DNA from: Astragalus membranaceus
Lineage: Eukaryota; Streptophyta; Magnoliopsida; Fabales; Fabaceae
Length of the DNA stretch: 64,000 bases
Direction: 5' to 3'
Assembly (NCBI GenBank): GCA_039519185.1
Contig: CM076851.1
Location: 31,393,825-31,457,824 of the forward strand
Both the position numbers and the translations under genes were made by a program. Numbering within the stretch: position 1 is the first letter of the stretch; each line of letters begins with the position of its first letter. The notes under the pieces were generated by a model. The model ran no database searches. It was not told where the DNA came from and saw nothing but the letters and a program-made list of their open reading frames with translations. Shown here piece after piece: positions 10,590 through 22,295 of the stretch.

Positions 10590-13500
10590 GAATACCAGAT
10601 CATTAGCAATTGAAATTGCAGCTTGGTTGGTCCACTAAAATTTGTGTGCTTTCTGTTTGTTCCATGTGCAAGTCTGTCACGAGCTTTCTGATCCAAAGAG
10701 CTTGATTCACAGCAGCCACAGCAGCAGCAGCAGCTATATATTCTGCCTCTGCTGTTGTTTGAGCTATGACTTCTTGTTTTTTTAACACCATATAAAAACT
10801 CCAGAACCCATAGTAAAACAAAAACCTCAGGTGCTTCTCATATCATCAACACATCCTGCCCAATCACTATCAGCATCCAAGAAGACTAGAACTTTTGACT
10901 TGAATGAACCTTATTCCTTAATCAAGTGTGCCCTTAACATATCTAAGAATTCTTTTTGCTGCTTGAAAATGAATTTCACTAGCACAGTGCATGTATCTTG
11001 AGAGTAAACTTACAGCATACATAATATCTGGCCTGGTTGCTATTAAATACATTAAGCAGCCAATTAAGCTTCTGCACAGCCCTTCATCAACCTTTTCAGC
11101 TTCATCTTCTTTGCAAAACTTCTCCTTCTGATTCATTGGAGTTGCAGTTGGTTTACACTCTTCCATATTGAACATCTTTAGAACTTCATTTGCATATTTT
11201 TGTTGGCACACAAAATTCATTATGCTTTTGTTGCACCTGCATTCCAAGGAAGAATGTCATTATTCCAAGGTCTGTCATCTCAAAAGCACCTTTCATTTCT
11301 TCTTTGAACTTGTTAATAAGTTCATTATGACTTCCTGTAACAAACAGATCATCAACATAAAGTGATACCACAAGTATTTCATTATCAACCTTTTTGACAT
11401 ATAAGGTGAATTCACCTGGGCTTTTTACAAAGCCTCAATTCTGCTATACCATGATATTGGTGCTTGTTTTAGCCCGTGTAAAGGCCTTATTCAATCTATA
11501 CACCTTCTCCTCTTGTCCTTGAACAACAAAACCTTCGGGTTGTTCGACAAAGATTTCTTCTTCTCAGTATCCATTCAAAAAGGCTGACTTGACATCCATT
11601 TGATGTATGACCCAACCATTTTGTGCAGCCAGAGCTAATAACAACCTTATGGTATCCAACCTAGCCACCGGAACAAAAGTTTCAGAGTAATCTACCCCAA
11701 ATATTTTCGGCATACCCCTTAACAACAAGTCTTGCCTTATACTTGTTTACAGAACCATCAGAATTAAGCTTTGTTCTATAAACCCATTTTACTCCAATAG
11801 CTTTCTTATGATTGGGTTTGTCCACCAATTTCCATGTCTAATTTTTTTCTATCATCTTGAGCTCCTCCTTCATTGCATCTATCCATTTTTCATCAATTGC
11901 AGCTTCTTCATATCCAGCAGGTTCCATGATTGCAACATTACACCTTTGATAGATGTCAGAAAGTGATCTTGTTCCTCTGACAGGTTCATCATCTACATCT
12001 TTATTCTCCTCCTGAAATTCAATTTTCTTGTCATTTTCCCTATTCCAGCTATCTAACTCCATGAATTTTACATCCCTGCTAACAATTACTTTGTTGTATT
12101 GAGGTAAATAAATTCTGTAGGCCTTTGCAATTAAGCTGTAGCCCACAAAAATTCCAGGTTCAGCTTTCTTGTCCAACTTGTCTCTCTTAACCTGATGTAT
12201 ATAAGAGAAATATAGGCAGCCAAATGTCTTCAGATTTGTTAGCTTTGGTTTGCTGCCATACCAAGCTTTAAATGGAGTCTTTTTCTGCACAGCTTTTGTT
12301 GGCAATCTGTTCAGCAGGAAAACTGCCGTGTTTGCATCCTCGGCCCAAAATGTCTTTGGCAGCTCTTTGTCATGAAGTTAGCACCTTGTCATCTCCATAA
12401 TTGTTTGATTTCTCCTCTCTACAACACCATTCTGTTGCGGAGTGTATGGTGCTGTCAATTGGTGTTCAATACCTGCATCTTCACAAAATTTGTTAAATTT
12501 TACAGAGGTATATTCAGTCCCATTATCGGACCTAATCACCTGCATCTTGCATCCGCTTTGAGTTTCAACCCAAGCTTTAAACTTCATGAAGATATCAGCA
12601 ACTTCAGATTTAATAAAATAAATCCAACACATTCTTGAATAATCATCAATGAATGCAATATAATACTTACTGCCATTCAATGATGCTATTTTCATAGGTC
12701 CTCCCACATCTGTGTGTACCAATTGCAGTCTTTGTGCTCTCCAAGCCTTGTTTTGTTGGAAAGGAAGCCTTGTTTGCTTGCCATATTGGCATGCAGTACA
12801 TTCAGGAGGCAAAACTTCTAATTCAGGCAAGTCTTTCACTAGGTTGTTTTTCTTCATGAAGAGTAGAGCAGCATGATGGAAGTGTCCTAATCTCTTGTGC
12901 CAAAGCATTGTACTACTAACCTCTTTGTGCGATGCAGCTTGCTCGTTGTTCATGAAATCTATGGCAAAGCTTTTTCCTTTCATTTGAACATTAAGCACCT
13001 CCCCGCCTTCCGAATCCTTAATCATGCAATTTTTATCTTCAAAAAGCACCTTATAACCTTTTTCAAGTAACTGTGGAACACTCAAAAGGTTTTGATTGAT
13101 TTCAAGGACATATAAAACATTGGAAATAAATTTCAAACCTGTGTGACCTTCAATTGCCACAGTTCCTTTGCCTTTTACTTCAATGTATGCTCCATTCCCA
13201 ATCTTGACTTTAGAGAGAATGGTTTTATCAAGCTCTGTAAATAGCTCATGATCATAAGTCATGTGGTTTGTACAACGACTATCAATAAGCCAACTTTCTG
13301 TAGAGCTACTGGAAGCAAAACATGATACAGCAAACAACTGCTCCTCTTGTGATTGATCCTCGGCAACCTTGACTTCTTCTTGCTGTTGTTGAGATTTGCA
13401 TATCGTCCTTTCCATATGCCCTAACTGGTTACACTTATGACATCTTGCATCTGGTCTCCACCAACAATTATTTTGTGGATGATTAGTTTTTTTTGCAATG

Positions 13501-14194
13501 AGGGCAGGGTGGATGTACCTGAGTGTTGTTGCTTTGATTGTTATTTTCGATGTTTGCAAAACGTTCAGATCTGTTGTTGTGGGCTTTTCCTGTATTGTTG
13601 ATTTGCAACTTGACGTGAAATGCACCCTCCATAGATCCTTCTTGCTCATAAGCCTTCTTTGCTCTTGTGCTTTCAGTGCATGTAACACTTCTGCCAGAGT
13701 GATATTACACATATCTTTTGTGTTCTCCAAGGTGGCTATAGAAGCCTCATATCTTTCAGGTAGTGTCACAAGAATTTTTTCTACAATTCTTGAATCGGGA
13801 AACTCAGCACCCAATAATCTAACCTTATTGGCAATGTTAAGCAATTTATCTGAGTACTCTTTGATTGACTCAGACTCTTTCATTTTTTGTAGCTCAAATA
13901 CTCTTAAATTTATCACATGCATGCTTCTTATCCTCTGGTCTCCTGCGTATTCTTCTTTTAGGTAATCCCAAATTACTTTTGCGGTTTTGAGAGTCATGAT
14001 TCTGGTAAAGATGGTTTTTGAGACACCAGCAAATAGACATGCCTCTAGATAGGAGCAACATCATAATATTCTTCCACGGCTTCCTAGAGATCTAAATCCC
14101 CTAGATAGGATTCCATTCTCACAGCCCAAAGGTCATAGCTTTCTCCATCAAAAACAGGGGGAGCAATCTGTGAAAAATTTGCTTCCGTATCCAT
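10590..14194 (-). pseudogene. Copia gag-pol, decayed
   Basis: The frame starts at ATG 14194, just past the primer-binding site, and runs to the RNase H end near 10600. The gag start has early stops (after GDLDL and DVAPI). A long open part at 12378-13997 holds the rest of gag, a zinc knuckle (CHKCNQLGHMERTIC, one residue too long between H and C), and the protease box as DSRCTNHMT, where the usual Gly is Arg. Integrase keeps its HHCC region and all three catalytic acids (HTDVGGP, RSDNGTEY, GVVERRNQ). A stop replaces a codon at 12380-12378 and another follows near 11837. The 11400-11837 part is frameshifted. The reverse-transcriptase box YVDDL is intact at about 11350. RNase H is partial. Confidence 0.93.
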
Positions 14195-14217
14195 TTCACA
14201 GATCCCGTAAGAAGATT

Positions 14218-14229
14218 GCTTTGATACCA
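14218..14229 (-). promoter_or_regulatory. Copia primer-binding site
   Basis: TGGTATCAAAGC on the minus strand, 3 nt inside the 5' LTR, complements the 3' end of initiator Met tRNA with one or two changes. Confidence 0.8.
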
Positions 14230-14232
14230 ATT

Positions 14233-14517
14233 TGTTGGTTATTTGGCGAAATATAGAGTTTGTAATAAGAAAGAGCGTGAGAGAAAGAACTGAAATGCAG
14301 AAGGCAATATATTATTATTCAGCAGCCCAACATATACTTATATAGCCATAAGGAAAATAAAGAAGGCAAAACATATGCTATTGATTTGGATAACTAATGC
14401 CTAAATAAAAGAGAATCAAATATTGTGATCCTAACAGCTATTTGACTCTTTATTGCCGAGAAATTAGGAAAATTAAAAGCTGAATTTTAGGCAGCTTCAG
14501 GGTCATTCCAGCTAACA
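14233..14517 (-). repeat. Copia 5' LTR
   Basis: 285 bp, the upstream LTR of the minus-strand element, from TGTTAGCTGG to CCAACA on that strand. Confidence 0.95.
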
Positions 14518-16169
14518 CTTTCCGTTGGGTGGGCCTTGATGTTGAACTTTCTTCAGCCAGTGGCTCATCAGTTTTGTATATTATGTGTTCTAACGTTCTC
14601 TTGAGCTTTTTCAGATGATTTTCCAAAACATGTATTTCTTTCTGCTCGTTATTCTCATCAAGCAAATTTGTGGTTACTGTAATTGCAGATTTGATCTTCT
14701 CCATCTCTTGTGAGGAGAGCTTTAAATCAATATCCTTCTTCGTTAAAGCATTTTTCATTTCGTAAATGTACTCATCCAATGCATTAATTGTCTTGGCCTT
14801 CCTTAAGAATCTCTTGTCTTCAACCTGGTAATTCTTAGCTTCTTCAATTAACTTTTTAATTTCTTCCGTTGACATCCTTTCTTTGTAATTGGTTATTGTA
14901 ATCTCATTTGTAACGCCATTGGAGTTATCCTTGGCAGAAACTGTCAAAATACCATTTTCATCAATAAAAAAACAGACTTCAAAAGGGTGGTCGCGGGGAG
15001 CCGGAGGATGGCTATAAAGGCGAAAAGAACCAAGCATATTGTTGTGACTAGCTCTTGTTCTCTCAGCCTCATAAACAGCAGAAAAGGATGTGTTATCTTC
15101 AGGAGTACGATATGTTTTTTTCTTCCAGACAGGAATGCAAGCGTTCCTAGGAATCACCGCACTCATGACATTTCCTCTTGTTTCTATGCCGAGAGACAAT
15201 GGTGTGACATCTCGCAACACCAACTTCGGAATATTCTTAATTCCATCAGTCAACAAAGCTGCCTGAACAGTTGCCCCAAAAGCAACAGCTTCATCAGGGT
15301 TGATGCTCTTGCACAAGTCCCTCCCCTCGAAAAGTCATGCAATAGTTGCTGCACTTTGGGAATCCTAGAAGACCCACCAACAAGGACAATGTCATCTACA
15401 CTATCCTTGTTCATCTTAGCATCGGTAAGACAACTTTCAACCGTCTTCATGCGGTCACTAAAAAGGTCCATATTCATTTCCTCAAACTTGGCTCGACTGA
15501 TGGTTGAGTAAAAATCAATGCCTTGAAATAGAGAATCTATTTCAATAGTGGCGACAACAGCAAAGGAAAGTGTTCTTTTTGCTCTCTCACAAGCAGTTCT
15601 CAACCTCCTCAAGGCTTTTGGGTTGCTACCAATGTCAAAGGAAAGTGTATTTTACAGTGATCATGGGTTTGTCATTGACCCCTGCAGTGACCTTGAATGG
15701 CCACAACATGACATCACTTTGAACAACAGGAGCACTAAACTTCCTACCAATTAACCTCTTAGCATCTGAAAAAAATAATATTAACGTGATATTAGTACAG
15801 TTTTGGTGTATCCCTTTAATACAACGTGTCCCGTGCATAGCTATATTTTTCAATCAAAACCTAATTTTCTAACAATTATCTTTCAAATCTCTCTTATTAG
15901 TGAACATTCAGCATAAAAGGAATAACTTACTACATTAGATAACCAAACATAATGAATAAAAAAAAAAACAGGACACAATATCTTTAAAGAATAAAAAATG
16001 GAATTACCAAAGTCAGTGTTTTCAGGGTTGGCAGCAGCTTGATTCTTGGCAGCATCACCAATTGTGGATAATCTCAACTCTAGAATGTTGATCCTGCCAT
16101 ACTGCAACACAAGAGTATGTTGTGCCAAGGTCTATTCCCACAGGCAGCACCTTCGAATTTTCTTGCCAT
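14518..16169 (-). pseudogene. Hsp70 copy B, multiply broken
   Basis: Two exons: exon 1 at 16169-16008 and exon 2 from 15765 to the copia insertion at 14518, with its tail at 10118-10052. Exon 1 has a 4-bp insertion after MARKFEGA that shifts the frame and a deletion of about 70 bp that removes the TTPSVVAFTKDQRL part. Exon 2 keeps DAKRLIGRKF and MITVKY, then jumps to NPKALRRLRTACERAKRTLSF, a loss of about 180 residues including the second Hsp70 signature. The third signature (DIVLVGGSSRIPKVQQLL) is present. A frameshift follows near 15316-15330, then the substrate-binding domain is open (LTVSAKDNSNGVTNEITITN). No C-terminal EEVD is seen. A dead copy of the same type as C and D. Confidence 0.93.
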
Positions 16170-17472
16170 GTTCTTCCAAGTAAATAAAAGAAGGTAAAAA
16201 TACACTTTCTTCAGAAGGTAAATGCTCTTTTCATTATCATGTAGCCGAGTGATTCATTGGGTAGTACTTAAATAACTGACTTTACCAAGTTGTTTTCGAA
16301 AGCTCAAGAGCTGCCATTGAATATTATTGTATGCGTGATTTTGATTTCTTCCCGTTTAAACTTCCTATACAAACTACTACTGAAAACAATTTACCAAGAC
16401 ATTCCGACTTTATTTTTTTTGGGAAATTGTACTTTTCTTATAAAGAGAATTGTTGTAGTTAATACTCATTTATTTGCCGAATGAATGAACGAACATATAA
16501 AGTTGTTCTCTTAGTTGCCCAAGAGAAGATGAAAATAATAGCAATTCAAGATTTTTTTTATTAGCTGTCAAATGACTCAGATTTTGAAATTGTGAATATC
16601 ATTATATCAATGAGAAAATAAACCATTTGAGTTTGATTTCATGTTACTACTAGTACTTGCTTTCCGGGTCTGCTTGGATAAAATAGAAGGGAAAGGAAAC
16701 TTTTTAAATTGCATTTTAATCAGATTTGGTGCTTTCTTTCGACTTTAGTAACAATAAATAAGAATTTCGAAATGAAAAATTGATCAGATGCTCGTATTTG
16801 GTTAAAGTTTGAAGAATGATCATAGGATCTAGAGTCTGTGATAATGTGGAGCTATGTAGAAGTACATGATTTTATTGTATAATTCAATATTCGATTAAGG
16901 TAAAATGAAGATACTACGGATTTTTGCCCATAGCTAAGCTTGTAGCAATATTTGAAGCATAGGTCAAGTACTTCGGTTCCATTAAAAACTAGCAGAATGA
17001 TAAAGATAAATTACAATGTTGGAGGAAATCATTCAATGTTTTATGTGTTGAATTTGAATACCTTCTGTTTAGAGCTTTTTTTTTTCCGATAAGTAGTGAT
17101 CATGACATTGATAGCCACATAGCTACCTTCTGTTTAGAGCTTCTTAACCAAATTTGAGAAATATGGTAAGATAGGAAATTATTAGATAAAGAATTTTAGG
17201 AGAGAATGTATTAACCTGAATCAGAAAACCAGGTCAGGTTTCACAGAAAAACCTAGTTTGGATTAATATTAGGTTATGAAGCTACTGAACTAAAACAAGG
17301 TTATTAGAGCTTCTGGATTAAAAACCTAACAGAAAAACCTAGTAACTTATAAGAGCTTCTGAACTAAAATAAGGTTATTTATGAATCTTTAGATTGGAAA
17401 AGTCCTTGCTTATAGATGTTTATAAAGAAGATAAATGAGAGAGATTTGCAATACTTAAGAGACAGAGGCTAG
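16170..17472. other. Duplicated Hsp70 upstream region
   Basis: Much of this stretch matches the upstream side of copy D. TTCATTGGGTA..TAAATAACTGAC at about 16253 corresponds to 24432-24475, and GAAATTGTGAATATCA and the GATCAG..TCGTATTTGGTT parts also recur there. The duplication unit of the Hsp70 cluster thus included about 700 bp of 5' flank. No gene seen. Confidence 0.65.
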
Positions 17473-17481
17473 TCTTAAGTA

Positions 17482-18999
17482 GAGTAAAGGCCCAAATTGG
17501 TCCTTGACAAATTTTTCGTGGGACGAATTCGTCCCTCACAATTTTTTCGGGACACATTGGTCCCTGACAATTCCAAAACAGGACACGTTAGTCCCTCTTA
17601 GAATGTGGTTAAGGCCTAACTCAACCCCACAAAACCGGCTTGTAAGGTGAGGAATGCCTCCCACTTATAAACTCTTTTATAGGCCATATCACATCCGATG
17701 TGGGACTCTTAACACACCCCCCTCACGCCCAGGACTGGACAACTGGAGCGTGACCCGAGTGGCCCGATAGCGGGTGGCCCAACGGATCTTGGATTGGCTT
17801 TGATACCATCTTAAAAAACACGGCATCTATAGAAATTAGAGAGAAAAACTCTAAAAACTCTATTATATTGAAAGTAGTGAAGATACAAAATGAGAAGAGG
17901 TAGGTCATAAATGAGACTATCATCTACCTTATCTACTAACCAACTAATGGGCCTTACTACTAGCTAATGGGCTTACTATCTATATTTTAACAGTCCCTCT
18001 ATCCATTTTGACGTTACCAGCACAGTAAACGTGTACTACGTGGCACGTTAAGTGCCACGTGTCACGTTAGATTTAAAAAAGGGACGAATCGGTCCCTGAC
18101 AATTTAAAAAAGAGACGAATCAGTCCTCTGTTACTATTCATCGTCTTCTACCTCCAAACCTCCAAATCCCCAATCAACGAAGGTTCCACCCCTCCCCCCT
18201 CACCGATCCTCCTCTCTCACAGCTCTCTCTCTCACAGCCCCCTCTCTGGTTCACTCTCCCCTCTCCCCTCCCTCTCTGGTTCGTTCTCCCCTCACCGATC
18301 CTCCTCCCTCTCTCTCTTCGCATCTCGCTGTTCCCTCTCTCACTGTTCTCTCTCTCGTCGCTCTCCCTCCTCTCTTCTTCTCCTCCTCTCTTCTATCCCT
18401 TTCGTTCCTACGGTGAGGGTTTGGTAAGTGATGGCTTACGGTGGTGAGAGGGGAGAGCGAGATCTACGAGAGGCGGTGGTGAGAGGGGGAGTGCGATCTG
18501 CGAGAGTGAGAAGGAGATGGAGAGGAGGAGAGAGAAAGGGATGAGTTCCAGATTTAACGCGAGTGAGGAGAGAGAGATGAGTTCCAGATCTGGGGGGGAG
18601 GGGTTCACGGTGGGGGGAGGGGTGAACAGTGGAATGGAGGGGGGAGGGGGGAGGAAGAGGAATTGTTGGTGGAACGGAGGGGGGAGGGGGTGAACAGTGG
18701 AACGGAGGGGGAGGGGTGATTTGTCCCCTTTTCAAAAAAGTCAGGGACTGATTTGTCCCATTTTCAAATTTGTAAAGTCAGGGACTTATTTGTCCCAAAA
18801 TAAATGTGGCAGTTAACATGACACGTGGCACTTAACGTGCCACGTAGGACACGTTTACTGTGCTGGTAACGTCAAAATGGATGGAGGGACTAACGTGTCC
18901 CGTTTTGGAATTGTCAGGGACCAATGTGTCCCGAAAAAATTGTGAGGGACGAATTCGTCCCACGAAAAATTTGTCAAGAACCAATTTGGGCCTTTACTC
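17482..18999. mobile_element. Fold-back MULE-like element, 1518 bp
   Basis: The ends are inverted copies: GAGTAAAGGCCCAAATTGGT at 17482 against its complement ending at 18999. Pairing continues through repeated GGGAC..GTCCCT blocks and the CACGTTAAGTGCCACGTG part (about 18030-18060 against 18810-18850). The arms are about 250-280 bp without the nested insertion. The centre is a CT-rich run (18180-18420) facing a GA-rich run (18440-18720), so nearly the whole element can fold back. There is no transposase; frames in the purine-rich centre are low complexity. The 9-bp duplications on both sides support a non-autonomous MULE-type element. Confidence 0.88.
17599..17991 (-). mobile_element. 393-bp retroelement-like insertion inside the fold-back element
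   Basis: AGTCCCTCT is duplicated at 17590-17598 and 17992-18000, and the opposite arm shows the uninterrupted site. On the minus strand the insert has TGGTATCAAAGCC (a Met-tRNA primer-site look-alike), then TGTTAAGAGTCCCACATCGG, a motif of small plant LTR and TRIM elements, and TATGGCCTATAAAAG. It looks like a miniature LTR retroelement or part of one. The 9-bp repeat is longer than the usual 5 bp. A 5-bp reading (GTCCC) would give ends TG..GA. Confidence 0.7.
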
Positions 19000-19008
19000 T
19001 CTTAAGTA

Positions 19009-19269
19009 ATACTAGAAGCTGCTGTTTAAAAAACTCATATTTATTGTAAGATATCTTTCATATTACTTTTTCTAGTGCAGTAAAATTACTGTAAGATCTT
19101 TCAATACAATGGCCATCTTATATAGTTAAATTTGTTTGATTGTCAACCACTTATCTAAAAACCAACAGCATCAGCACTTTCCAAAGCCTTCTTTATACCA
19201 CTTCAAGCCATCCTCTGGCGATATGAGCAAAGGGCTATTTTGAGAACCACTTTCAGTAGGTTTTTGCAG
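19009..19269. other. Non-coding DNA
   Basis: Short spacer between the MULE-like element and a gene fragment. Nothing recognised. Confidence 0.3.
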
Positions 19270-19683
19270 TTCATGAGTGTCTCAGGTTTGTATTAGGAGG
19301 TGCTGTTGTTGCAGTACTAGACATCCCTTAGATTTGAAGCATCAAGGTCATTGTCCTTAATGACCTTCATGACTCCTTGAGCTCAAAACTCATAATCTCC
19401 TATCTTGAAACTTTCTCTTGGACACACCGAATCTTGTCACATCTTCAATTGCCATAATCTCCTTCTCCAGCTCTGAGTATCTGATCTTCATCCTCATAGT
19501 TGAGTTAAACTTCACCTTGGATTTGGGCTTATACTCATCTTCCTCAGCATCAGGAATCTCGTCATTAGCAGGCAACAAGAAAGGTTTACCTTTCTCCATT
19601 ATCTTGATCCGAAGAAAGATATCCTTCATATTCATATCAGTAGAAAAAGCAGGCTTAAGTAATTGTAATAAAAAACAGATCAA
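19270..19683 (-). pseudogene. Unrecognised gene fragment
   Basis: A minus-strand frame of 97 codons (19683-19390) is rich in charged residues (KPFLLPANDEIPDAEEDEYK, then SELEKEIMAIEDVTRFGVSK) and does not look like a transposon protein or a shadow frame. The reading seems to go on in a shifted frame past the stop at 19390 (GVMKVIKDNDLDASNLRDV near 19375-19320). I do not recognise the family. It may be a retained exon of a host gene that was duplicated or truncated together with the Hsp70 copies. Confidence 0.35.
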
Positions 19684-20008
19684 AAAAATCTTAAAAATAA
19701 ATTATTTGTTTAATAAATAAATTAAGTGAAAGTTATTTGTTTAATACATGATGCTGGAATTTAATCTGGTTCTATTGACAATGATACTGAAGAGGAAACA
19801 TATGTCTCTTTGTCTGATGTTTGAGATTCAAGCAACATCTCTGCAACTATGTGCAACCATATAATACCAGAGCAAGCATCTCTGCATCTACTACATTATC
19901 CATTTAAATGTCCACTGAAAACTATACTAAACCTTACTGATAATGCGTAGTAAAAATTGAAAACAAAAAACCTGAAATCATCATTGAAAACATGAGCAAA
20001 ACAAAGAA
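19684..20008. other. 3' flank of Hsp70 copy C
   Basis: AT-rich, no gene seen. Confidence 0.4.
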
Positions 20009-21162
20009 CTAGTCGGTCTTCTCTAGCATAAGTTCCAATGTTCTTTTGAGTTCCTTCAGATGATCCTCCAAAACGTCTACTTCATTCTGCTGCTTATTTT
20101 CATGATGCTACTTTAAATTAATACCCTTCCTTAAAGCATTTTTCATTTTGTAAATGAAGTAATCCAGTTCATTAATTGCTTTAGCCTTCCTTACAAATTT
20201 CTTGTCCTCAAGATGGTAATTTACCGCTTCTTGAATCAATTTTTTAATTTCTTCAGGTGACAACCTTTCTCTATAATTGGTTATTGTAATCTCATTTACA
20301 ACACCATTGGAATTATCCTTAGCAGATACTGTCAAAATACCATTTTCATCAATAGCAAAACAGACATCCGTAGGGTGGCCACGAGGAGCCAGGTGAAGGC
20401 CAAAAAGAGAAAAGGAACCAAGCATATTGTTTTCACTAGCTCTGGCTCTCTCGCCCTCATAAACCTCAACAAGAGTAGAAGATTGGTTATCTTCAACTGT
20501 AACATATGTTTGTGTCTTCTTGACAGGGATGCAAGTGTTCCTAGGAATCATCCCTACATTCATGATATCTCCTTGTACTGACCGACCGAGAGACAACGGT
20601 GTAACATTCTGCATCACCAACTTTGGAATATTCTTAATGCCTTCGGTCAACAAAACAGCTTAGACAGCTGCTCCGAAAGCAACAGCCTCATCAGGGTTGA
20701 TGCTTTTGCACAGGTCTTTCCCATTGAAAAAGTCCTGCAGTAGCTGTTGCATTTTCGGAATCCTAGAAGAGCCACCGATAAGAACAATATTGTCTAAACT
20801 TCCTACCAATTACCCTCTTAGCATCTGCAAGAAACAATATTGATAACATCATGTTAGTACAGTTTTGGTGTATCTAGTACGAGTTTGCCCTTGCATCAGT
20901 TCGGTTTTTATCTTTACAGTCATAAACTTCCTTTATTCCTCTATTAGTGAACATTAAACAATAGAGGAAACAATAACTACATTATATACTATGCATGATA
21001 AAAAAGTAAAAGACAGGACACGATAACTTAAAGAGCAAAAGAATGGAATTACCAAAGACAGTGTTTTCAGGGTTGGCAGCAGCTTGATTCTTGGCAACAT
21101 CACCAATCAATCTTTGATCTTTGGTGAATGCAACAACCGAAGGTGTTGTTTTATTGCCTTGA

Positions 21163-21984
21163 TCGTTGTGAAGAGGCGGATCTACATATAAGTGAGGGTG
21201 TGCAGCATACTCTCAAATTTAAAAATTTGCACTAATACCCTTATAAAAAATATATTGACACTCCTAGTTTTATTTTTTGCACATCCTACTACTATTTTTC
21301 TCTTTCCATTCCTAGCTGCTCTTTCCTGTTGCAGCTTCAGGAGCAGTTGGTAGTGTAACTATGGGGTAATTTTGGTTATCAACAAATAATATATGTATTT
21401 AGATAATTAGGTATATTTTAAATTTAGCTACCCCAATAATATCTTATTTAGCTACTCCAACTAACTTTATTTGTCTAATGAGATAAAAGAATAATAACAA
21501 GTCCATTAGTCTAATTAGTCTCATTTGATCAAAAAAAAATCTATTATTATCACAAACAAATATAGTTATTTTTGTTAACTTGGTGATTATAGTCTTTTTA
21601 TTTTACTTTGCAATTTTTGTCCCCCAATTTTTCCCTCAAAATTATATATTATTTTCCCTTTTGGTCCTAAAAAATCTTAAATTTTGGAAAAATAAAGGAA
21701 TAAAATTAAACAATCCATGATTTATAGCAACCAAAAGTGCAATGAAAAATCACAAAGACCAAAATTACCAAATTAGAAGAACAAAATATGTTTATTTGGT
21801 ACACACCATCGCGGTAAAAACTTTTTAAGGTAGGTGAGATAAAGTCAAACACTTTTTATGATGTGTTGTTTCGTGATCGACTAACGTTGTAAAAAAATTC
21901 TACACGACGATATATATTAATTGTTAAATTAAATCGTTTGACCACCCTGGACCAGGGTGTCCTAGATACGCCACTGTCGTTGTG
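21163..21984. repeat. 8-bp target duplications TCGTTGTG
   Basis: TCGTTGTG at 21163-21170 and 21977-21984 flank the insertion in Hsp70 copy C. Other copies have the site once. Eight base pairs is the hAT signature. Confidence 0.92.
21171..21976. mobile_element. Non-autonomous hAT element, 806 bp
   Basis: Ends AAGAGGCGGATCTA and, on the other strand, CAGTGGCGTATCTA are inverted near-copies of the common plant hAT end CAGNGGCGGATCTA. The inside is AT-rich without a transposase frame. Its first 120 bp resemble the piece at 27014-27150 in the RPI4 intron, so the family moved at least twice here. It interrupts exon 1 of Hsp70 copy C. Confidence 0.9.
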
Positions 21985-22295
21985 GATAATCTCAACTCTA
22001 GAATGTTGATCCTGCCATACTGCAACACAAGAGTGAGTTGTGCCAAGGTCTATTCCCACAGCACCTTCGAATTTTCTTGCCATGTTCTTTTATGTAGATT
22101 AATAAAGCTAAAAAACGCAGGTTGGGATCACTCGCTGAGAGAAAATGCTCCTTTTATTATAACGTACTTGTACTAGTAAGCAACAGAGTGGTTCAAACGT
22201 ACAGTCTTTTCTAAACGTTACAGGACTATAAGTAATGCAAACTAAATAGCAAAACACCACGTGAAATCATCATTGGGAAAAAGTAAAATTAAAAA

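Larger units (their letters stand above)
10119..14517 (-). mobile_element. Ty1-copia retrotransposon inserted in Hsp70 copy B
   Basis: The element is 4.4 kb, minus strand. LTRs are at 10119-10397 and 14233-14517, both TG..CA bounded, differing by about 12 substitutions plus one 6-bp indel by eye (about 4%). Flanks are CTTTA on the left and CTTTC on the right, a nearly perfect 5-bp target duplication. A primer-binding site for initiator Met tRNA (TGGTATCAAAGC) lies next to the right LTR and a polypurine tract next to the left one. Gag, protease, integrase, reverse transcriptase and RNase H follow in the copia order, all decayed. It sits in the 3' part of Hsp70 copy B exon 2. Confidence 0.95.
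17473..19008. repeat. 9-bp target duplications of the fold-back element
   Basis: TCTTAAGTA is present at 17473-17481 and again at 19000-19008, exactly flanking the inverted-repeat element. A perfect 9-bp duplication is the hallmark of Mutator-like (MULE) insertion. Confidence 0.9.
20009..22083 (-). pseudogene. Hsp70 copy C, deleted and transposon-split
   Basis: Exon 1 runs from ATG 22083 (MARKFEGAVGIDLGTTHSC) to a donor at 21053 and is cut by an 806-bp hAT-type insertion (21171-21976). The second piece restores the reading after the duplication. Exon 2 starts at 20824 after a CAG acceptor with DAKRVIGRKF, then jumps directly to NIVLIGGSSRIPKMQQLL, a loss of about 265 residues of the ATPase domain. 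A stop (TAA for CAA) lies in AAV-stop-AVLL near 20660. A second stop (TAG after NLK) is at about 20108, followed by a loss of about 25 codons, before the frame ends with LEKTD and a TAG at 20011-20009. Clearly a pseudogene. Confidence 0.93.

Noticed and set aside
13498..13965. 155-codon plus-strand frame
   Set aside because: Antisense of copia gag-pol.
14987..15511. 174-codon plus-strand frame
   Set aside because: Antisense of Hsp70 copy B exon 2.
18408..18735. Proline/serine-rich minus-strand frames
   Set aside because: Low-complexity purine-rich centre of the fold-back element.
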